Below, piece after piece: positions 42,956-52,054 of a DNA stretch of 64,000 bases. A program made the position numbers and the translations under genes. The notes beneath the pieces were generated by a model, which ran no database searches, was not told the origin of the DNA, and was given only the letters and a program-made list of their open reading frames with translations. Position 1 is the first letter of the stretch, and every line of letters starts with the position of its first letter. The stretch comes from Paenibacillus sabinae T27 (lineage in GTDB: Bacteria > Bacillota > Bacilli > Paenibacillales > Paenibacillaceae). Where the stretch lies: assembly GCF_000612505.1 (NCBI RefSeq), contig NZ_CP004078.1, forward strand, positions 4,665,001-4,729,000, read 5' to 3'.

Positions 42956-43318
42956 TTACTTCACTTCTACAGTTGCGCCTGCTTCTTCGAGTTTTGCTTT
43001 GACAGCATCTGCGTCTTCTTTGCTTACTTTTTCTTTGATCGGTTTTGGAGCGTTGTCTACCAGTTCCTTGGCTTCTTTCAGACCCAGGCCGGTGATTTCG
43101 CGAACGACTTTGATTACGTTGATTTTGGAAGCGCCAGCGCCAGCCAGAATTACGTCGAATTCAGTTTGCTCAGCTTCAGCTGCTACGGCTGCTCCGCCAG
43201 CAACGGCTACAGGAGCTGCTGCAGTTACGCCGAATTCTTCTTCGATTGCTTTAACCAGTTCGTTCAGTTCCAATACGCTCATGCCTTTGATTTCTTCCAA
43301 GATTGCTTCTTTACTCAT
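42956..43318 (-). CDS. rplL: 50S ribosomal protein L7/L12
   Basis: 120 residues: N-terminal dimerisation helix [20 protein letters not shown], an Ala/Gly/Val-rich hinge (about 33-50) and the factor-binding C-terminal domain ending AGATVEVK. Multiple copies bind L10 on the stalk. GGAGG precedes the ATG. Confidence 0.99.
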   Translation of the reverse strand: MSKEAILEEIKGMSVLELNELVKAIEEEFGVTAAAPVAVAGGAAVAAEAEQTEFDVILAGAGASKINVIKVVREITGLGLKEAKELVDNAPKPIKEKVSKEDADAVKAKLEEAGATVEVK

Positions 43319-43368
43319 GATTAAACCTCCATTATATTGAAATTTTTATATTGATGTTTCGGTTTGTG

Positions 43369-43872
43369 TTACGCGCTTTGCTCTTCTTTGTCCGCAACAG
43401 CCTTGACTGCCAACGCGAAGTTGCGCATCGGCGCTTGAAGAACGCTAAGCAGCATGGACAGCAGTCCTTCGCGAGAAGGAAGCTCAGCCAGCGCTTTGAT
43501 TTGGGACTCGCTTACCACTTTGCCTTCTACAACGCCGCCTTTCAATTTCAAAGCGTCGTTCTTTTTGGCAAAATCGTTCAAAATTTTGGCAGGCGCCACC
43601 GCATCATTCTCACTGAAAGCGATAGCTGTAGGGCCTGTCAGAACTTCGTCCAGCTCGGACAGCTCAGCCGCAGCAGTTGCGCGGCGAAGCAGCGTGTTCT
43701 TCAGGACTTGGAACTCAACGCCCGCTTCGCGAAGCTGTTTACGCAGCTCGGTCACTTGGGCAACGTTCAATCCGCGGTAGTCTGCAACAACAGTCGTGAT
43801 GCTGTTTTGCAGTTTGCCAGTAACGACATCAACCGCTTCCTGTTTAGCTTCAATTACTTTAGCATTTGCCAA
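43369..43872 (-). CDS. rplJ: 50S ribosomal protein L10
   Basis: 167 residues, [20 protein letters not shown], from a TTG at 43872 eight bases after AGGAGG. L10 anchors L12 dimers on the stalk and, as the L10-L12 complex, binds its own mRNA leader to control expression; the matching leader is visible upstream. Confidence 0.98.
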   Translation of the reverse strand: MANAKVIEAKQEAVDVVTGKLQNSITTVVADYRGLNVAQVTELRKQLREAGVEFQVLKNTLLRRATAAAELSELDEVLTGPTAIAFSENDAVAPAKILNDFAKKNDALKLKGGVVEGKVVSESQIKALAELPSREGLLSMLLSVLQAPMRNFALAVKAVADKEEQSA

Positions 43873-43946
43873 TGATTACACCTCCTGATAATTTATACGG
43901 CGTACTTTTAACGGAAAAGCTCCGCCGGATCCTACGCAGGCATTAG

Positions 43947-43974
43947 AAAAGCCTCCGCAGATTCACGAAGGCTT
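43947..43974 (-). terminator. rplJ leader attenuator hairpin
   Basis: On the minus strand, AAGCCTTC (with a bulge) pairs with GGAGGCTT and is followed by TTCT. It lies between the L10 leader and rplJ, so L10 binding could decide read-through. Confidence 0.6.
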
Positions 43975-44015
43975 GATAAAACGGTAAGTACACGGCCGCG
44001 CCGCTTCCTTTGTTT

Positions 44016-44070
44016 CTATCATAACACCTCGGTAGGAAATTAAGCCTTGCGGCACCTACTGTCTACGGTA
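44016..44070 (-). promoter_or_regulatory. L10 leader (autoregulatory mRNA element of rplJL)
   Basis: The minus strand contains ACCGTAGACAGTAGGTGC, then CTTAATTTCCTACCGAGGTG, nearly the same as the B. subtilis L10(L12)4-binding leader, with the two halves pairing (GTAGG/CCTAC). About 150 bases upstream of rplJ. Confidence 0.88.
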
Positions 44071-44117
44071 AGCATATTCAAAGTAAGTCGAAAACCCATA
44101 ATGGTCACAACTGTTAT

Positions 44118-44146
44118 AGACTATCAAAGATTGCCCCGAGAGTCAA
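44118..44146 (-). promoter_or_regulatory. possible promoter of rplJ-rplL
   Basis: Minus-strand TTGACT (44141-44146), a 17-base spacer and a weak TAGTCT (44118-44123), immediately after rplA. The -35 is good but the -10 poor; transcription from rplK may continue instead. Confidence 0.35.
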
Positions 44147-44153
44147 TCCCTAA

Positions 44154-44846
44154 TTATCTGTAAACGGCTGTGTTCACGCGAGCGCTTGGTCCCATTGTCG
44201 AAGAAATGGCGATGCCTTTGAGGTATACCCCTTTGGCTGCAGCCGGTTTCGCACGGTTCAGCGCGTCGATGAGTGCTTTCAGGTTCTCGTTCAGTTGAGC
44301 AGCGTCAAAAGACACTTTGCCGATTGGCGCGTGGATTTGACCCGCTTTGTCCAGACGGTACTCGATTTTACCGGCTTTGATTTCTTGAACAGCCTTGGCA
44401 ACATCGAATGTAACCGTGCCGGCTTTAGGGTTAGGCATAAGGCCTTTACCGCCGAGCAGACGGCCCAGTTTACCGACTTCGCTCATCATGTCAGGTGTAG
44501 CTACGCAGACATCGAACTCGAACCAGCCTTGTTGGATTTTGTTGATCATATCTTGATCGCCAACAAAATCAGCGCCAGCCGCTTCCGCTTCCTTCGCTTT
44601 GTCACCTTTCGCAAATACAAGCACGCGCTGGGTTTTGCCTGTGCCGTGAGGCAGGACAACAACACCGCGAACGGCTTGGTCTTGTTTACGAGGGTCAACG
44701 CCCAGGCGAACGGCCGCTTCAACGGTTTCGTCGAATTTGGCAGTTGCCGCCTTCTTCACAAGCTCAACGGCTTCCGAAGGCTCGTAAGTTGCTTCGCTGT
44801 TGAACAGCTTGGCAGCTTCCAGGTATTTCTTACCATGTTTAGCCAT
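44154..44846 (-). CDS. rplA: 50S ribosomal protein L1
   Basis: 230 residues from the ATG at 44846 ([20 protein letters not shown]), with AAGGAGG nine bases upstream; the reading to 44891 is rejected. It shows the L1 signature [20 protein letters not shown]1 forms the mobile stalk at the E site. Confidence 0.98.
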   Translation of the reverse strand: MAKHGKKYLEAAKLFNSEATYEPSEAVELVKKAATAKFDETVEAAVRLGVDPRKQDQAVRGVVVLPHGTGKTQRVLVFAKGDKAKEAEAAGADFVGDQDMINKIQQGWFEFDVCVATPDMMSEVGKLGRLLGGKGLMPNPKAGTVTFDVAKAVQEIKAGKIEYRLDKAGQIHAPIGKVSFDAAQLNENLKALIDALNRAKPAAAKGVYLKGIAISSTMGPSARVNTAVYR

Positions 44847-44930
44847 GAAAATGTTCCTCCTTTGTGGTATTAGCGGAATATCCTCCCACATATTGCGGTC
44901 TTGAAAGACCGTATGAACGAAAACCTAATA

Positions 44931-45356
44931 TTAGTCTTCGATCGTGATGCCCATGCTGCGGGCAGTACCTTCAACCATGCGCATAGCCGCTTCTACGGAT
45001 GCAGCATTCAGGTCGGGCATTTTTTGCTCAGCGATTTCACGCACTGCAGCGCGGTTCAGCTTTGCAACTTTTTTCTTGTTCGGTTCGCCGGAGCCTTTTT
45101 CTACTTTCGCAGCGATGCGGAGCAGAACGGCAGCCGGAGGAGTTTTGGTGATGAACGTAAAGGAACGATCCTCGAATACCGAGATTTCAACCGGGATAAT
45201 CAGGCCGGCTTGGTCGGCGGTACGGGCGTTGAATTCCTTACAGAATGCCATGATGTTGACACCTGCTTGACCGAGCGCCGGACCTACCGGAGGCGCAGGG
45301 TTCGCTTTCCCTGCAGGAATCTGCAGTTTCACCACTTTAATAACTTTTTTAGCCAT
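44931..45356 (-). CDS. rplK: 50S ribosomal protein L11
   Basis: 141 residues from the ATG at 45356 ([20 protein letters not shown]), with GGAGG upstream. Contains [20 protein letters not shown], the thiopeptide-binding proline region, and the C-terminal rRNA-binding domain. Follows nusG. Confidence 0.98.
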   Translation of the reverse strand: MAKKVIKVVKLQIPAGKANPAPPVGPALGQAGVNIMAFCKEFNARTADQAGLIIPVEISVFEDRSFTFITKTPPAAVLLRIAAKVEKGSGEPNKKKVAKLNRAAVREIAEQKMPDLNAASVEAAMRMVEGTARSMGITIED

Positions 45357-45425
45357 GAGTGACACCTCCTTGACGCAGTACTGGACTACGAACGACAAGT
45401 CGTTCGTTCACAAGAAACCCTTGTG

Positions 45426-45959
45426 TTATATTTTCTCCACTTGAGTGAAATCCAACTCCAGCGGGGTTTCCCTTCCAAACATGTTAACATGAACCTTGAT
45501 CTTGCTCTTGTCAGCCAAAATTTCTTCCACGGAGCCCACAAAATTCGCAAAAGGACCAACCATGATGCGTACGGATTCCTTGATTTCGAAATCAATCTTC
45601 GGCTTCGGCTCAACCATGCCCATATGCTTCAGAATTTGTTCAACCTCTTCCGGAAGCAGAGCGGTCGGCTTGGAACCCGAACCTGTCGAACCTACGAATC
45701 CGGTAACGCCCGGCGTGTTGCGGACAACATACCAGGAATCATCCGTCTGGATCATTTCCACCAAAACGTATCCGGGGTAAACTTTACGCATGACAGCCTT
45801 CTTCTTGCCGTCTTTGTTTACCACTTCTTCTTCCATAGGAACAAGAACGCGGAATATTTTGTCTTCCATGCCCATGGACTCAACGCGCTTTTCCAAATTG
45901 GCTTTGACCTTGTTCTCATACCCGGAGTAGGTATGAACGACGTACCATCTTTTTTCCAT
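45426..45959 (-). CDS. nusG: transcription elongation/antitermination factor NusG
   Basis: 177 residues: an NGN domain from residue 1 (MEKRWYVVHTYSGYENKVKA) and a C-terminal KOW domain (about 123-177, VRIMVGPFANFVGSVEEIL). It modulates pausing and links RNA polymerase to ribosomes or S10. Follows secE by about 20 bases. Confidence 0.98.
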   Translation of the reverse strand: MEKRWYVVHTYSGYENKVKANLEKRVESMGMEDKIFRVLVPMEEEVVNKDGKKKAVMRKVYPGYVLVEMIQTDDSWYVVRNTPGVTGFVGSTGSGSKPTALLPEEVEQILKHMGMVEPKPKIDFEIKESVRIMVGPFANFVGSVEEILADKSKIKVHVNMFGRETPLELDFTQVEKI

Positions 45960-45980
45960 ATCAAGCCACCTGGGACCTCT

Positions 45981-46172
45981 CTAAATAATCGCTTCGATCA
46001 CAGCGGAAATACCGATGTCCAGAACCCAGAAATAAAGCGCGACTACTATAATTGTACCGAGAACGATCATAGTATAGTTTGTCAGTTCTTTACGACTGGG
46101 CCATCGAACCTTTTTGAGTTCAGTCCAGCTCTCAGTGAAAAAGGAAAACAAAGACTTAAAACCGTTCTTCAC
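45981..46172 (-). CDS. secE: preprotein translocase subunit SecE
   Basis: 63 residues with one membrane segment (about 38-57) and the cytoplasmic amphipathic helix FTESWTELKKVRWPSRKELTN, the SecE hallmark. The start is GTG at 46172 with GGAGGT seven bases upstream. Partner of SecY. Confidence 0.97.
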   Translation of the reverse strand: MKNGFKSLFSFFTESWTELKKVRWPSRKELTNYTMIVLGTIIVVALYFWVLDIGISAVIEAII

Positions 46173-46193
46173 GCCGACTACACCTCCAACAAA

Positions 46194-46343
46194 CTATCTA
46201 GTTTCACGATGAGGAGTTTGCGCGTTGCAAAACTTGCAAAACTTCTTCAACTCCATGCGGTCGGGATGATTACGCTTGTTTTTGGTCGTCGCGTAGTTTC
46301 TTTGCTTGCAGCTCGTACAAGCCAAAGTGATAATTACCCGCAT
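46194..46343 (-). CDS. rpmG: 50S ribosomal protein L33, zinc-binding form
   Basis: 49 residues, [20 protein letters not shown] ending HRETR. C9, C12, C36 and C39 form the zinc site of the C+ type. GGGAGG precedes the ATG at 46343. First gene of rpmG-secE-nusG. Confidence 0.97.
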   Translation of the reverse strand: MRVIITLACTSCKQRNYATTKNKRNHPDRMELKKFCKFCNAQTPHRETR

Positions 46344-46790
46344 GCTGTGCACCTCCCGAAGACGTTCTTCCGATTCGCAGAACCGAAAGACGCAAAAATT
46401 GATCCCAAGAGAAAGGGGTCTGCCGCTCTCAAAAGGCAGGTATCGTTCCTTCGGCGAACATAAACGAAGCTTGCACTCCCTTATATTTCAAGAAAAAACA
46501 GCTAACCGTCCTACTTGTGAATGGCATCTCTTTTTTTAAAATATAATCAAAGATTCAGTCAAACAGCCGTCACTTTGTTTATAATTCAAAAAAAGCCGCG
46601 AATTTGGGCCTACCTAAAACACTTTATCATAATGTCAAGCCCAGTGTCAACGATAATTCCTATGTTACCGATTATAGCCGCTCCGGCGTGAGGGCGTGTC
46701 TTTGCCTTGCCATCTTCAACAATCCGCTGGTCCAATATCCAGTATGAAGCAAATCCGCCTTACCTAAACACTTATACAATCTGTCCAATT
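46344..46790. other. gene-free stretch between sigH terminator and rpmG
   Basis: About 450 bases with no supported gene. It holds the candidate rpmG promoter and a weak hairpin with a T run (46585-46611, minus: AGGCC/GGCTT then TTTTTT), which would lie at the very start of a transcript from that promoter. The rest shows no clear structure. Confidence 0.5.
46621..46650 (-). promoter_or_regulatory. candidate promoter of rpmG-secE-nusG
   Basis: Minus-strand TTGACA (46645-46650), an 18-base spacer and TAAAGT (46621-46626). A second TTGACA sits in the spacer. The leader would be about 270 bases. Confidence 0.45.
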
Positions 46791-46791
46791 A

Positions 46792-46816
46792 AAAAAAGAC
46801 TCGTGTCCGAGCCTTT
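46792..46816 (-). terminator. intrinsic terminator after sigH
   Basis: On the minus strand, GGCTCG pairs with CGAGTC (one G-U) around GACA, extended by A-T pairs and followed by seven Ts, about 20 bases past the sigH stop. Confidence 0.85.
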
Positions 46817-46834
46817 CCGGGTCTTATTATATCA

Positions 46835-47479
46835 CTAATTGTCACGCACTTCCAGATATCTTTCAAGTTTCCGCTTCACCCGCTGAAGGGCGTTATCGAT
46901 TGACTTCACGTGACGCTTCAAATCCTCGGCAATCTCCTGATAGGAACGTCCGTCGAGATAGAGCATTAACACCTTGCGTTCCAGATCGCTGAGAATTTCA
47001 GCCATCTTGTCCTCAAGCCCGATGAATTCCTCCTGATTGATAATCAGTTCCTCGGGGTCAAGCACCTGCGATCCGCAGATGACGTCCATCAAAGTGCGGT
47101 CCGAATCCTCATCGTAAATGGGCTTGTCCAGAGAGACGTAAGAGTTGAGCGGAATATGCTTCTGGCGCGTGGCTGTCTTGATGGCCGTAATGATCTGCCG
47201 GGTGATGCACAGCTCGGCAAACGCCTTGAACGAAGACAATTTATCGCCCTTGAAATCACGAATCGCCTTGTAGAGCCCTATCATGCCTTCCTGCACAATA
47301 TCCTCGCGATCGGCTCCGATCAGAAAATAGGAACGGGCTTTGGCTCGCACAAAATTGCGGTATTTGTTGATCAGATGTTCCAGCGCGCCACCGTCACCGC
47401 TCCGAAAAGCTTCGACAATGTCTTCATCGCTTATGAAATCATACTCGGACAGCATTAATTCCTTGAGGTCGACACTCAC
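46835..47479 (-). CDS. sigH: RNA polymerase sigma-H factor (post-exponential and early sporulation)
   Basis: 214 residues from the GTG at 47479, with GGGGGG upstream; the reading to 47512 has no site. Region 2 is seen in YRNFVRAKARSYFLIGADRE followed by DIVQEGMIGLYKAIRDF, and region 4 in LSDLERKVLMLYLDGRSYQE then IAEDLKRHVKSIDNALQR. SigH drives transition-state genes such as spo0A and kinA. It ends the gltX-cysES-mrnC-rlmB-rae1-sigH run. Confidence 0.97.
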   Translation of the reverse strand: MSVDLKELMLSEYDFISDEDIVEAFRSGDGGALEHLINKYRNFVRAKARSYFLIGADREDIVQEGMIGLYKAIRDFKGDKLSSFKAFAELCITRQIITAIKTATRQKHIPLNSYVSLDKPIYDEDSDRTLMDVICGSQVLDPEELIINQEEFIGLEDKMAEILSDLERKVLMLYLDGRSYQEIAEDLKRHVKSIDNALQRVKRKLERYLEVRDN

Positions 47480-47536
47480 CAAGAATCCCCCCGGCTGCAA
47501 CGCAGGACGCATCGTTACTTCGTGAAATATACGAAC

Positions 47537-47566
47537 AGTATATATTACGTAACCTTACACCGTCAA
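47537..47566 (-). promoter_or_regulatory. candidate promoter of sigH
   Basis: Minus-strand TTGACG (47561-47566), an 18-base spacer and TATACT (47537-47542), about 60 bases before the sigH start and after the rae1 stop. B. subtilis sigH has its own AbrB-controlled promoter, so this is plausible. Confidence 0.55.
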
Positions 47567-47645
47567 CCAGCGTTTGCCCAAATACCATCATCAATAGCAT
47601 AAAATTACAATTTCCTATAACTTCGCTTACATGGCTACTAACCTC

Positions 47646-48167
47646 TTATTGTCTCCGCCAGTTCTCCAGACGGGTGCGCACTTCAGGTGGCAGCTTGTCT
47701 TCCAGAGTGTGTCTTGATGAGCCGCCGTTGCGGGGTTCAATGGTCTTCTTGACTTCCCGCTGCATCTCTTCGACTTCCAGCAGAAGCTCCCTGGCAGAAA
47801 CGCGAAGCGCCCCCTGGGCAAAAATGACATGCTGCTCGGTAGAATCGCTGGTGGCGACATAAATCTGTCTCCGGCGATGGCTGTACTCTCCCACCAGCCG
47901 CTCGATGCATTCATCGGCCGTTTCTTTTTCCTTGGTGAAATAGACCTGGACTTTGCCCTGGACAAAAGAGCGCCCGAGACCGGGAACCCGGTAGGCGTCG
48001 AATACGGCGATGACGCGCCGGCCGGAATAGGCCTGGTAATCGGCAAGCATATTCAGAAGCCGGTCGCGCGCTTCCTGCATATCGGTCTGGGAGAGCGCGG
48101 AGAGCGCCGGCCAGCCGCCGATCATGTTATATCCGTCCACCAGCAGCACATCGCGCCAATCCTTCAT
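47646..48167 (-). CDS. rae1: NYN/PIN-domain ribosome-associated mRNA endonuclease Rae1 (YacP)
   Basis: 173 residues. The NYN/PIN domain begins with the catalytic DGYNMIGGWPAL (about 11-22) and continues with VIAVFDAY and VYFTKEKETADECIERLVGE acidic residues. B. subtilis Rae1 cleaves mRNA in the ribosomal A site. The last 40 residues are basic. Its start overlaps the rlmB stop by four bases (ATGA), indicating coupling. Confidence 0.9.
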   Translation of the reverse strand: MKDWRDVLLVDGYNMIGGWPALSALSQTDMQEARDRLLNMLADYQAYSGRRVIAVFDAYRVPGLGRSFVQGKVQVYFTKEKETADECIERLVGEYSHRRRQIYVATSDSTEQHVIFAQGALRVSARELLLEVEEMQREVKKTIEPRNGGSSRHTLEDKLPPEVRTRLENWRRQ

Positions 48168-48934
48168 TGCCGTGAAAGCGAACGACGGCGCCGCACCACC
48201 TCGTACATAATGACGCCCGCTGCAACCGAAGCATTAAGCGAGTTAATCCGGCCAAGCATCGGAAGCTTGAGCAGGATATCGCATTTTTCGCGGATCAGCC
48301 GGCCCATGCCCTTGCTCTCGTTCCCGATGACCACCGCAACAGGACCGGTAAAAATATCGGAGGCGAACAAATCCTGATCTGTATCGACATCCGTACCGAC
48401 AACCCAAATCCCAAGCTCCTTCAGCCGGTCGATCGTCTGCCCCAGATTAGTCACCCGCGCAACGGGCACATATTCCACCGCACCAGCGGAAGTCTTCGAC
48501 ACCGTCGCCGTAATTTGAGCGGAACGCCGTTTGGGGACAATAACGCCGTGCACCCCGGTGCAATCGGCGCTGCGAAGGATCGAACCGAGGTTATGCGGGT
48601 CTTCGATCTCGTCCAGCAGCAGCAGGAACGGCGGCTCTCCCTTAGCTTCGGCGGCGGCCAGCAGATCTTCGACTTCCGAGTATGCATAAGGAGCTGCCTG
48701 GGCAACTACCCCCTGATGCTGCACGCCTGGAGCGAGATGGTCCAGCTTGCGTTTGTCCACGTGCTGGATGATAACGCCCGCTTGACGGGCTTCGGCCACG
48801 ATGGGAGCCGTCAGCGCTTTTTGCGCATTCTCCGCGATCCATATTTTATTAAGTGTCCGGCCAGCTCGCAGCGCTTCCAGCACCGAATGCTTGCCGGCCA
48901 GTATCTCTTCTGTCTTGTCGTGCTCTTCAACCAT
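48164..48934 (-). CDS. rlmB: 23S rRNA (guanosine-2'-O-)-methyltransferase RlmB (YacO)
   Basis: 256 residues from the ATG at 48934 (GGGAGG upstream). An N-terminal L30e-like substrate domain (GKHSVLEALRAGRTLNKIWI) is followed by a SPOUT domain with the knot motifs LLDEIEDPHNLGSILRSADC, VIGNESKGM and NSLNASVAAGVIMYE. It methylates the 2'-OH of a P-loop guanosine in 23S rRNA; B. subtilis YacO is the orthologue by context. Confidence 0.93.
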   Translation of the reverse strand: MVEEHDKTEEILAGKHSVLEALRAGRTLNKIWIAENAQKALTAPIVAEARQAGVIIQHVDKRKLDHLAPGVQHQGVVAQAAPYAYSEVEDLLAAAEAKGEPPFLLLLDEIEDPHNLGSILRSADCTGVHGVIVPKRRSAQITATVSKTSAGAVEYVPVARVTNLGQTIDRLKELGIWVVGTDVDTDQDLFASDIFTGPVAVVIGNESKGMGRLIREKCDILLKLPMLGRINSLNASVAAGVIMYEVVRRRRSLSRQ

Positions 48935-48951
48935 GTTGTTTCCTCCCGGTT

Positions 48952-49362
48952 CTATCTTTCCATTTGCTGAATGCCGCTGTGGATCAATTCCTGCATCCTC
49001 GCCTGCTGACCCGTGTAATACAAATACCCGATCAGGCATTCGAATGCCGTGGCGTGCCGGTACTCCAGCACATCGGCATTCTTGGGTATGGTGCCGGACT
49101 TGGCGTTTCTCCCCTGACGGATAATGTTCTTCTCCTCGTCGGTCAGCTCCGGTTCAAGCAAGCCGAGCAGCTTGCTCTGCGCTTTGGCCGACACAAGTCC
49201 AGTCGCGGCCCGGTGAAGGTGATTGGGGCGCAGATTGGGACGCGAAATGACATACTGCCGCACCGCCACCTCGTAAATCGCGTCGCCGATATAGGCCAGC
49301 ACAACGGGCGAAATCAGCTTGACCGGCTTGGATGGCTCGTAGGGAAACCAGCTTTGGCTCAT
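48952..49362 (-). CDS. mrnC: mini-ribonuclease III (MrnC)
   Basis: 136 residues, an RNase III catalytic domain without a double-stranded RNA-binding domain. The signature VVLAYIGDAIYEVAVRQYV is at 20-38, with second acidic site in HATAFECLIGYLYYTG. It trims 23S rRNA termini with L3. Starts four bases before the cysS stop (ATGA-type overlap). Confidence 0.95.
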   Translation of the reverse strand: MSQSWFPYEPSKPVKLISPVVLAYIGDAIYEVAVRQYVISRPNLRPNHLHRAATGLVSAKAQSKLLGLLEPELTDEEKNIIRQGRNAKSGTIPKNADVLEYRHATAFECLIGYLYYTGQQARMQELIHSGIQQMER

Positions 49363-50765
49363 TTACGCTTCCACCGCATTCCCTGCGGCGTATCCTCCAG
49401 CACAATTCCCATCTCGTTCAAAATATCGCGAATTTCGTCGGCACGGCTCCAATTCTTCGCTTTCCGCGCTTCCGCGCGCTCCTCAATCAGGCGCTCGATT
49501 TCATCGTCCGCGTCCTCCTCTTCCGCTTCGGGAACAAGGCGCAGCACGGAGTTCAATTCTTCAAACGCCTTCAGGAGAGCGGCCAGATCGGCCGGCGCCA
49601 GAGCGTTGTCCGAGAGCGCTACATTCGCCGCGCTCACCCACTCGAATACAGCTGTAATCGCGTCAGGCGTGTTAAAGTCGTCCTGCATTTTTTCGTGATA
49701 TTGCTTCACAATGGCGTCCAGCTTCGCTTTCAATTCTGCGCTTGCTTCATCGGGGTTGCCGTCTCCCGCGACACTGATACGGTGCTTGACGTTCCCTGTG
49801 GCGCTCGCTATGCGCTCCACGCTTTTCTCTGCGGACTGCAGCGCCTCTTCGCTGAAATTCAGCGGGTTCCGGTAGTGCGTCGAGAGCATGAAATAGCGGA
49901 TAGCCTCCGCTTTGTAGCGGCCGAGGAAATCCTTGACGAGCAGACCGTTGCCGAGGGATTTCGACATTTTTTCGTCGCCGATGTTAAGGAAGCCGTTATG
50001 CATCCAGTAATTCGACAGCGGCTTGCCGGTCAGCGCCTCGCTCTGCGCGCATTCGCATTCATGATGCGGGAACGTCAAATCCTGTCCGCCCCCGTGAATG
50101 TCGATCGTATCGCCCAGAAATTCGCGGGCCATCGCCGAGCACTCGATATGCCAGCCGGGGCGTCCATCGCCCCACGGGCTGTGCCAGAAAATCTCCCCCG
50201 GCTTCGCCGCCTTCCACAGTACGAAGTCTTCGGGATTCTCCTTGCGCGAATCAACCTCGACGCGGATGCCGAACTGCAGCTCCTCCAGGTTCTGGCGGGA
50301 CAGCTTGCCGTAGCTCTCGAACTTGGCCGTACGGTAGAAGACATCCCCGCCGCTCTCGTAAGCATAGCCTTTGTCCACGAGCTCCTTGATAAACTCGATG
50401 ATCAGATCCATGCTCTGTGTCACGCGCGGATTGCGGGTTGCCGGCCGGACGCCGAGTCCCTCGTTGTCCTTCAAGAAAGCTTCGATGAACATCTCGGCTA
50501 CTTCGGGCACGGTCGTGCCCATCTCCTCGGCCTTGCGGATCAGCTTGTCGTCCACATCCGTGAAGTTAACCACATAATTGACCTCGTAGCCGATCTGCTC
50601 CAGATAACTGCGAACGATGTCAAATACGATGACTGGCCTCGCGTTTCCAATATGAATGTACCCGTAAACGGTTGGTCCGCACACGTACATCTTAACCTTG
50701 CCCGGAACAAGCGGCACAAATTCTTCCTTGCTCCGCGACAGCGTATTGTAAATATAGAGCGCCAT
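49359..50765 (-). CDS. cysS: cysteinyl-tRNA synthetase
   Basis: 468 residues, class I synthetase. Zinc/substrate Cys29 lies in MYVCGPTVYGYIHIGNARP with the HIGN motif at 38-41. The zinc cluster continues around HHECECAQSE, and KMSKSLGNG is the KMSKS loop. The acidic segment AEEEDADDEIERLIEERAEA precedes the C-terminal anticodon-binding domain. In an operon with cysE, so Cys synthesis and charging are linked, likely under the T-box upstream. Confidence 0.97.
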   Translation of the reverse strand: MALYIYNTLSRSKEEFVPLVPGKVKMYVCGPTVYGYIHIGNARPVIVFDIVRSYLEQIGYEVNYVVNFTDVDDKLIRKAEEMGTTVPEVAEMFIEAFLKDNEGLGVRPATRNPRVTQSMDLIIEFIKELVDKGYAYESGGDVFYRTAKFESYGKLSRQNLEELQFGIRVEVDSRKENPEDFVLWKAAKPGEIFWHSPWGDGRPGWHIECSAMAREFLGDTIDIHGGGQDLTFPHHECECAQSEALTGKPLSNYWMHNGFLNIGDEKMSKSLGNGLLVKDFLGRYKAEAIRYFMLSTHYRNPLNFSEEALQSAEKSVERIASATGNVKHRISVAGDGNPDEASAELKAKLDAIVKQYHEKMQDDFNTPDAITAVFEWVSAANVALSDNALAPADLAALLKAFEELNSVLRLVPEAEEEDADDEIERLIEERAEARKAKNWSRADEIRDILNEMGIVLEDTPQGMRWKRK

Positions 50766-50820
50766 TACTGCTCAATCCTTTCTCTTCCGGCCTTAACCCG
50801 GCCTCTGCCAGTTGCCTGGT

Positions 50821-51513
50821 TTAAATTTCATAATCTCCGAAATACTGCTCGCTTTCGAGTCGGCGCTGTTCCGCTTCCTTTCCGTCTTCTCCGCCGATTT
50901 GCTGACGCAGCTCTTCGATCTCTTTTTGCAGAAAACGCAAGGAATCGACGACCGGATCAGGCAGCTTCGTATGATCCAGTCTGTCCCTGACCCGCTCCCC
51001 GTTGCGCTTCACAATGCGGCCGGGATTGCCGACGACCGTACTGTTGTCCGGCACTTCACGCAGCACGACCGAGTTCGAGCCGACATTGCAATTATCCCCG
51101 ATCCGGAACGAGCCAAGCACCTTGGCCCCGGAGCCGATAACCACATTATTGCCAACTGTCGGATGGCGCTTTCCTTTCTCTTTACCGGTACCTCCCAGAG
51201 TGACCCCCTGATAGATGATGACATCGTCGCCAATCTCGCAGGTTTCTCCGATTACCACGCCCATCCCATGGTCGATAAAAAGCCTTTTGCCAATACGCGC
51301 CCCGGGATGAATCTCGATACCTGTCATAAACCTGCTGAATTGCGAGACCATGCGCGCTACTGTAAACCACTCGCGTCTGTACAAGCGATGGGCAATCCGG
51401 TGGGCCCAGATCGAATGCAGACCGGCATAAGTAAAAACAACCTCGAACCGGTTGCGGGCTGCGGGATCGTTGTCCAGCACCGCCTGAATGTCCGATTTGA
51501 TTTGCTCAAACAT
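50821..51513 (-). CDS. cysE: serine O-acetyltransferase
   Basis: 230 residues. The N-terminal helical domain ([20 protein letters not shown]) is followed by a left-handed beta-helix of hexapeptide repeats ([20 protein letters not shown], then [20 protein letters not shown]). Catalytic His/Asp pair in FIDHGMG. Makes O-acetylserine for cysteine synthesis, the acceptor of the sulfide whose precursor steps (sat, cysH) are also in this window. Shorter than E. coli CysE, as usual in Firmicutes. Confidence 0.96.
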   Translation of the reverse strand: MFEQIKSDIQAVLDNDPAARNRFEVVFTYAGLHSIWAHRIAHRLYRREWFTVARMVSQFSRFMTGIEIHPGARIGKRLFIDHGMGVVIGETCEIGDDVIIYQGVTLGGTGKEKGKRHPTVGNNVVIGSGAKVLGSFRIGDNCNVGSNSVVLREVPDNSTVVGNPGRIVKRNGERVRDRLDHTKLPDPVVDSLRFLQKEIEELRQQIGGEDGKEAEQRRLESEQYFGDYEI

Positions 51514-51681
51514 CGCGGTTCCCCCTCCATGCTCCCTCGCCTCCTGTCGTCAGGCAGTGCGAGGAAGATAATCCGCCTTTTCTGTATTCTCTCTATTTTT
51601 CTAGAAGAATCGCTGCACTGGCTTCCCGTAGAAATATAAGACAAATGGATAAGCGCTCTGCTTACAAGTTCTTATATTTCA

Positions 51682-51995
51682 ACAAAAAACGCCCCTGCAG
51701 CATGAAGCTGCAGAGGCGTCTAGGCGCGGTTCCACTCTGCTTGGACAATAACCTTCCCGCGCTGAATCAGCGGCAGGCTCTTCGTCCCTCTTGGCATCCG
51801 TAACGGCGATGTTTCCGGCGCGGCCTAACGGCGCTTAAATTTAGCAACCGCTCAACCGCACAGCTCACAGGCGCATCTTCCACGGTGTGCCATGAATAAC
51901 TCCCAGCCTGAAAAGGTGATCCTCTTCGCGGTTATTCTCTCTGCAAATGGCTGTTATACGCGTACTTCTCCTGGTCGCAGCTTTTTCGATATTTT
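51682..51995 (-). promoter_or_regulatory. cysteine-specific T-box riboswitch with terminator, ahead of cysE-cysS
   Basis: The minus strand has the T-box core AGAGTGGAACCGCG (51725-51738) followed by the terminator stem ACGCCTCTGCAG/CTGCAGGGGCGT and TTTTTTG (51684-51719). The bulge reads TGGA, whose last base pairs with a U discriminator, the base found in bacterial tRNA-Cys. Stem I is suggested by GCCAT/ATGGC and GAATAAC/GTTATTC, with AGTA and GAAGATGCG in the specifier loop; TGC at 51873-51875 is the probable Cys specifier. Uncharged tRNA-Cys would permit read-through. Confidence 0.92.
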
Positions 51996-52000
51996 CTTCT

Positions 52001-52029
52001 ATCTTAGCGAAAAGAATCGGGACTGACAA
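52001..52029 (-). promoter_or_regulatory. promoter of the T-box leader (cysE operon)
   Basis: Minus-strand TTGTCA (52024-52029), a 17-base spacer and TAAGAT (52001-52006), right after the gltX stop and immediately before the T-box structure. Confidence 0.65.
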
Positions 52030-52054
52030 GGGGATATGCCTATGACCGAAGCTT

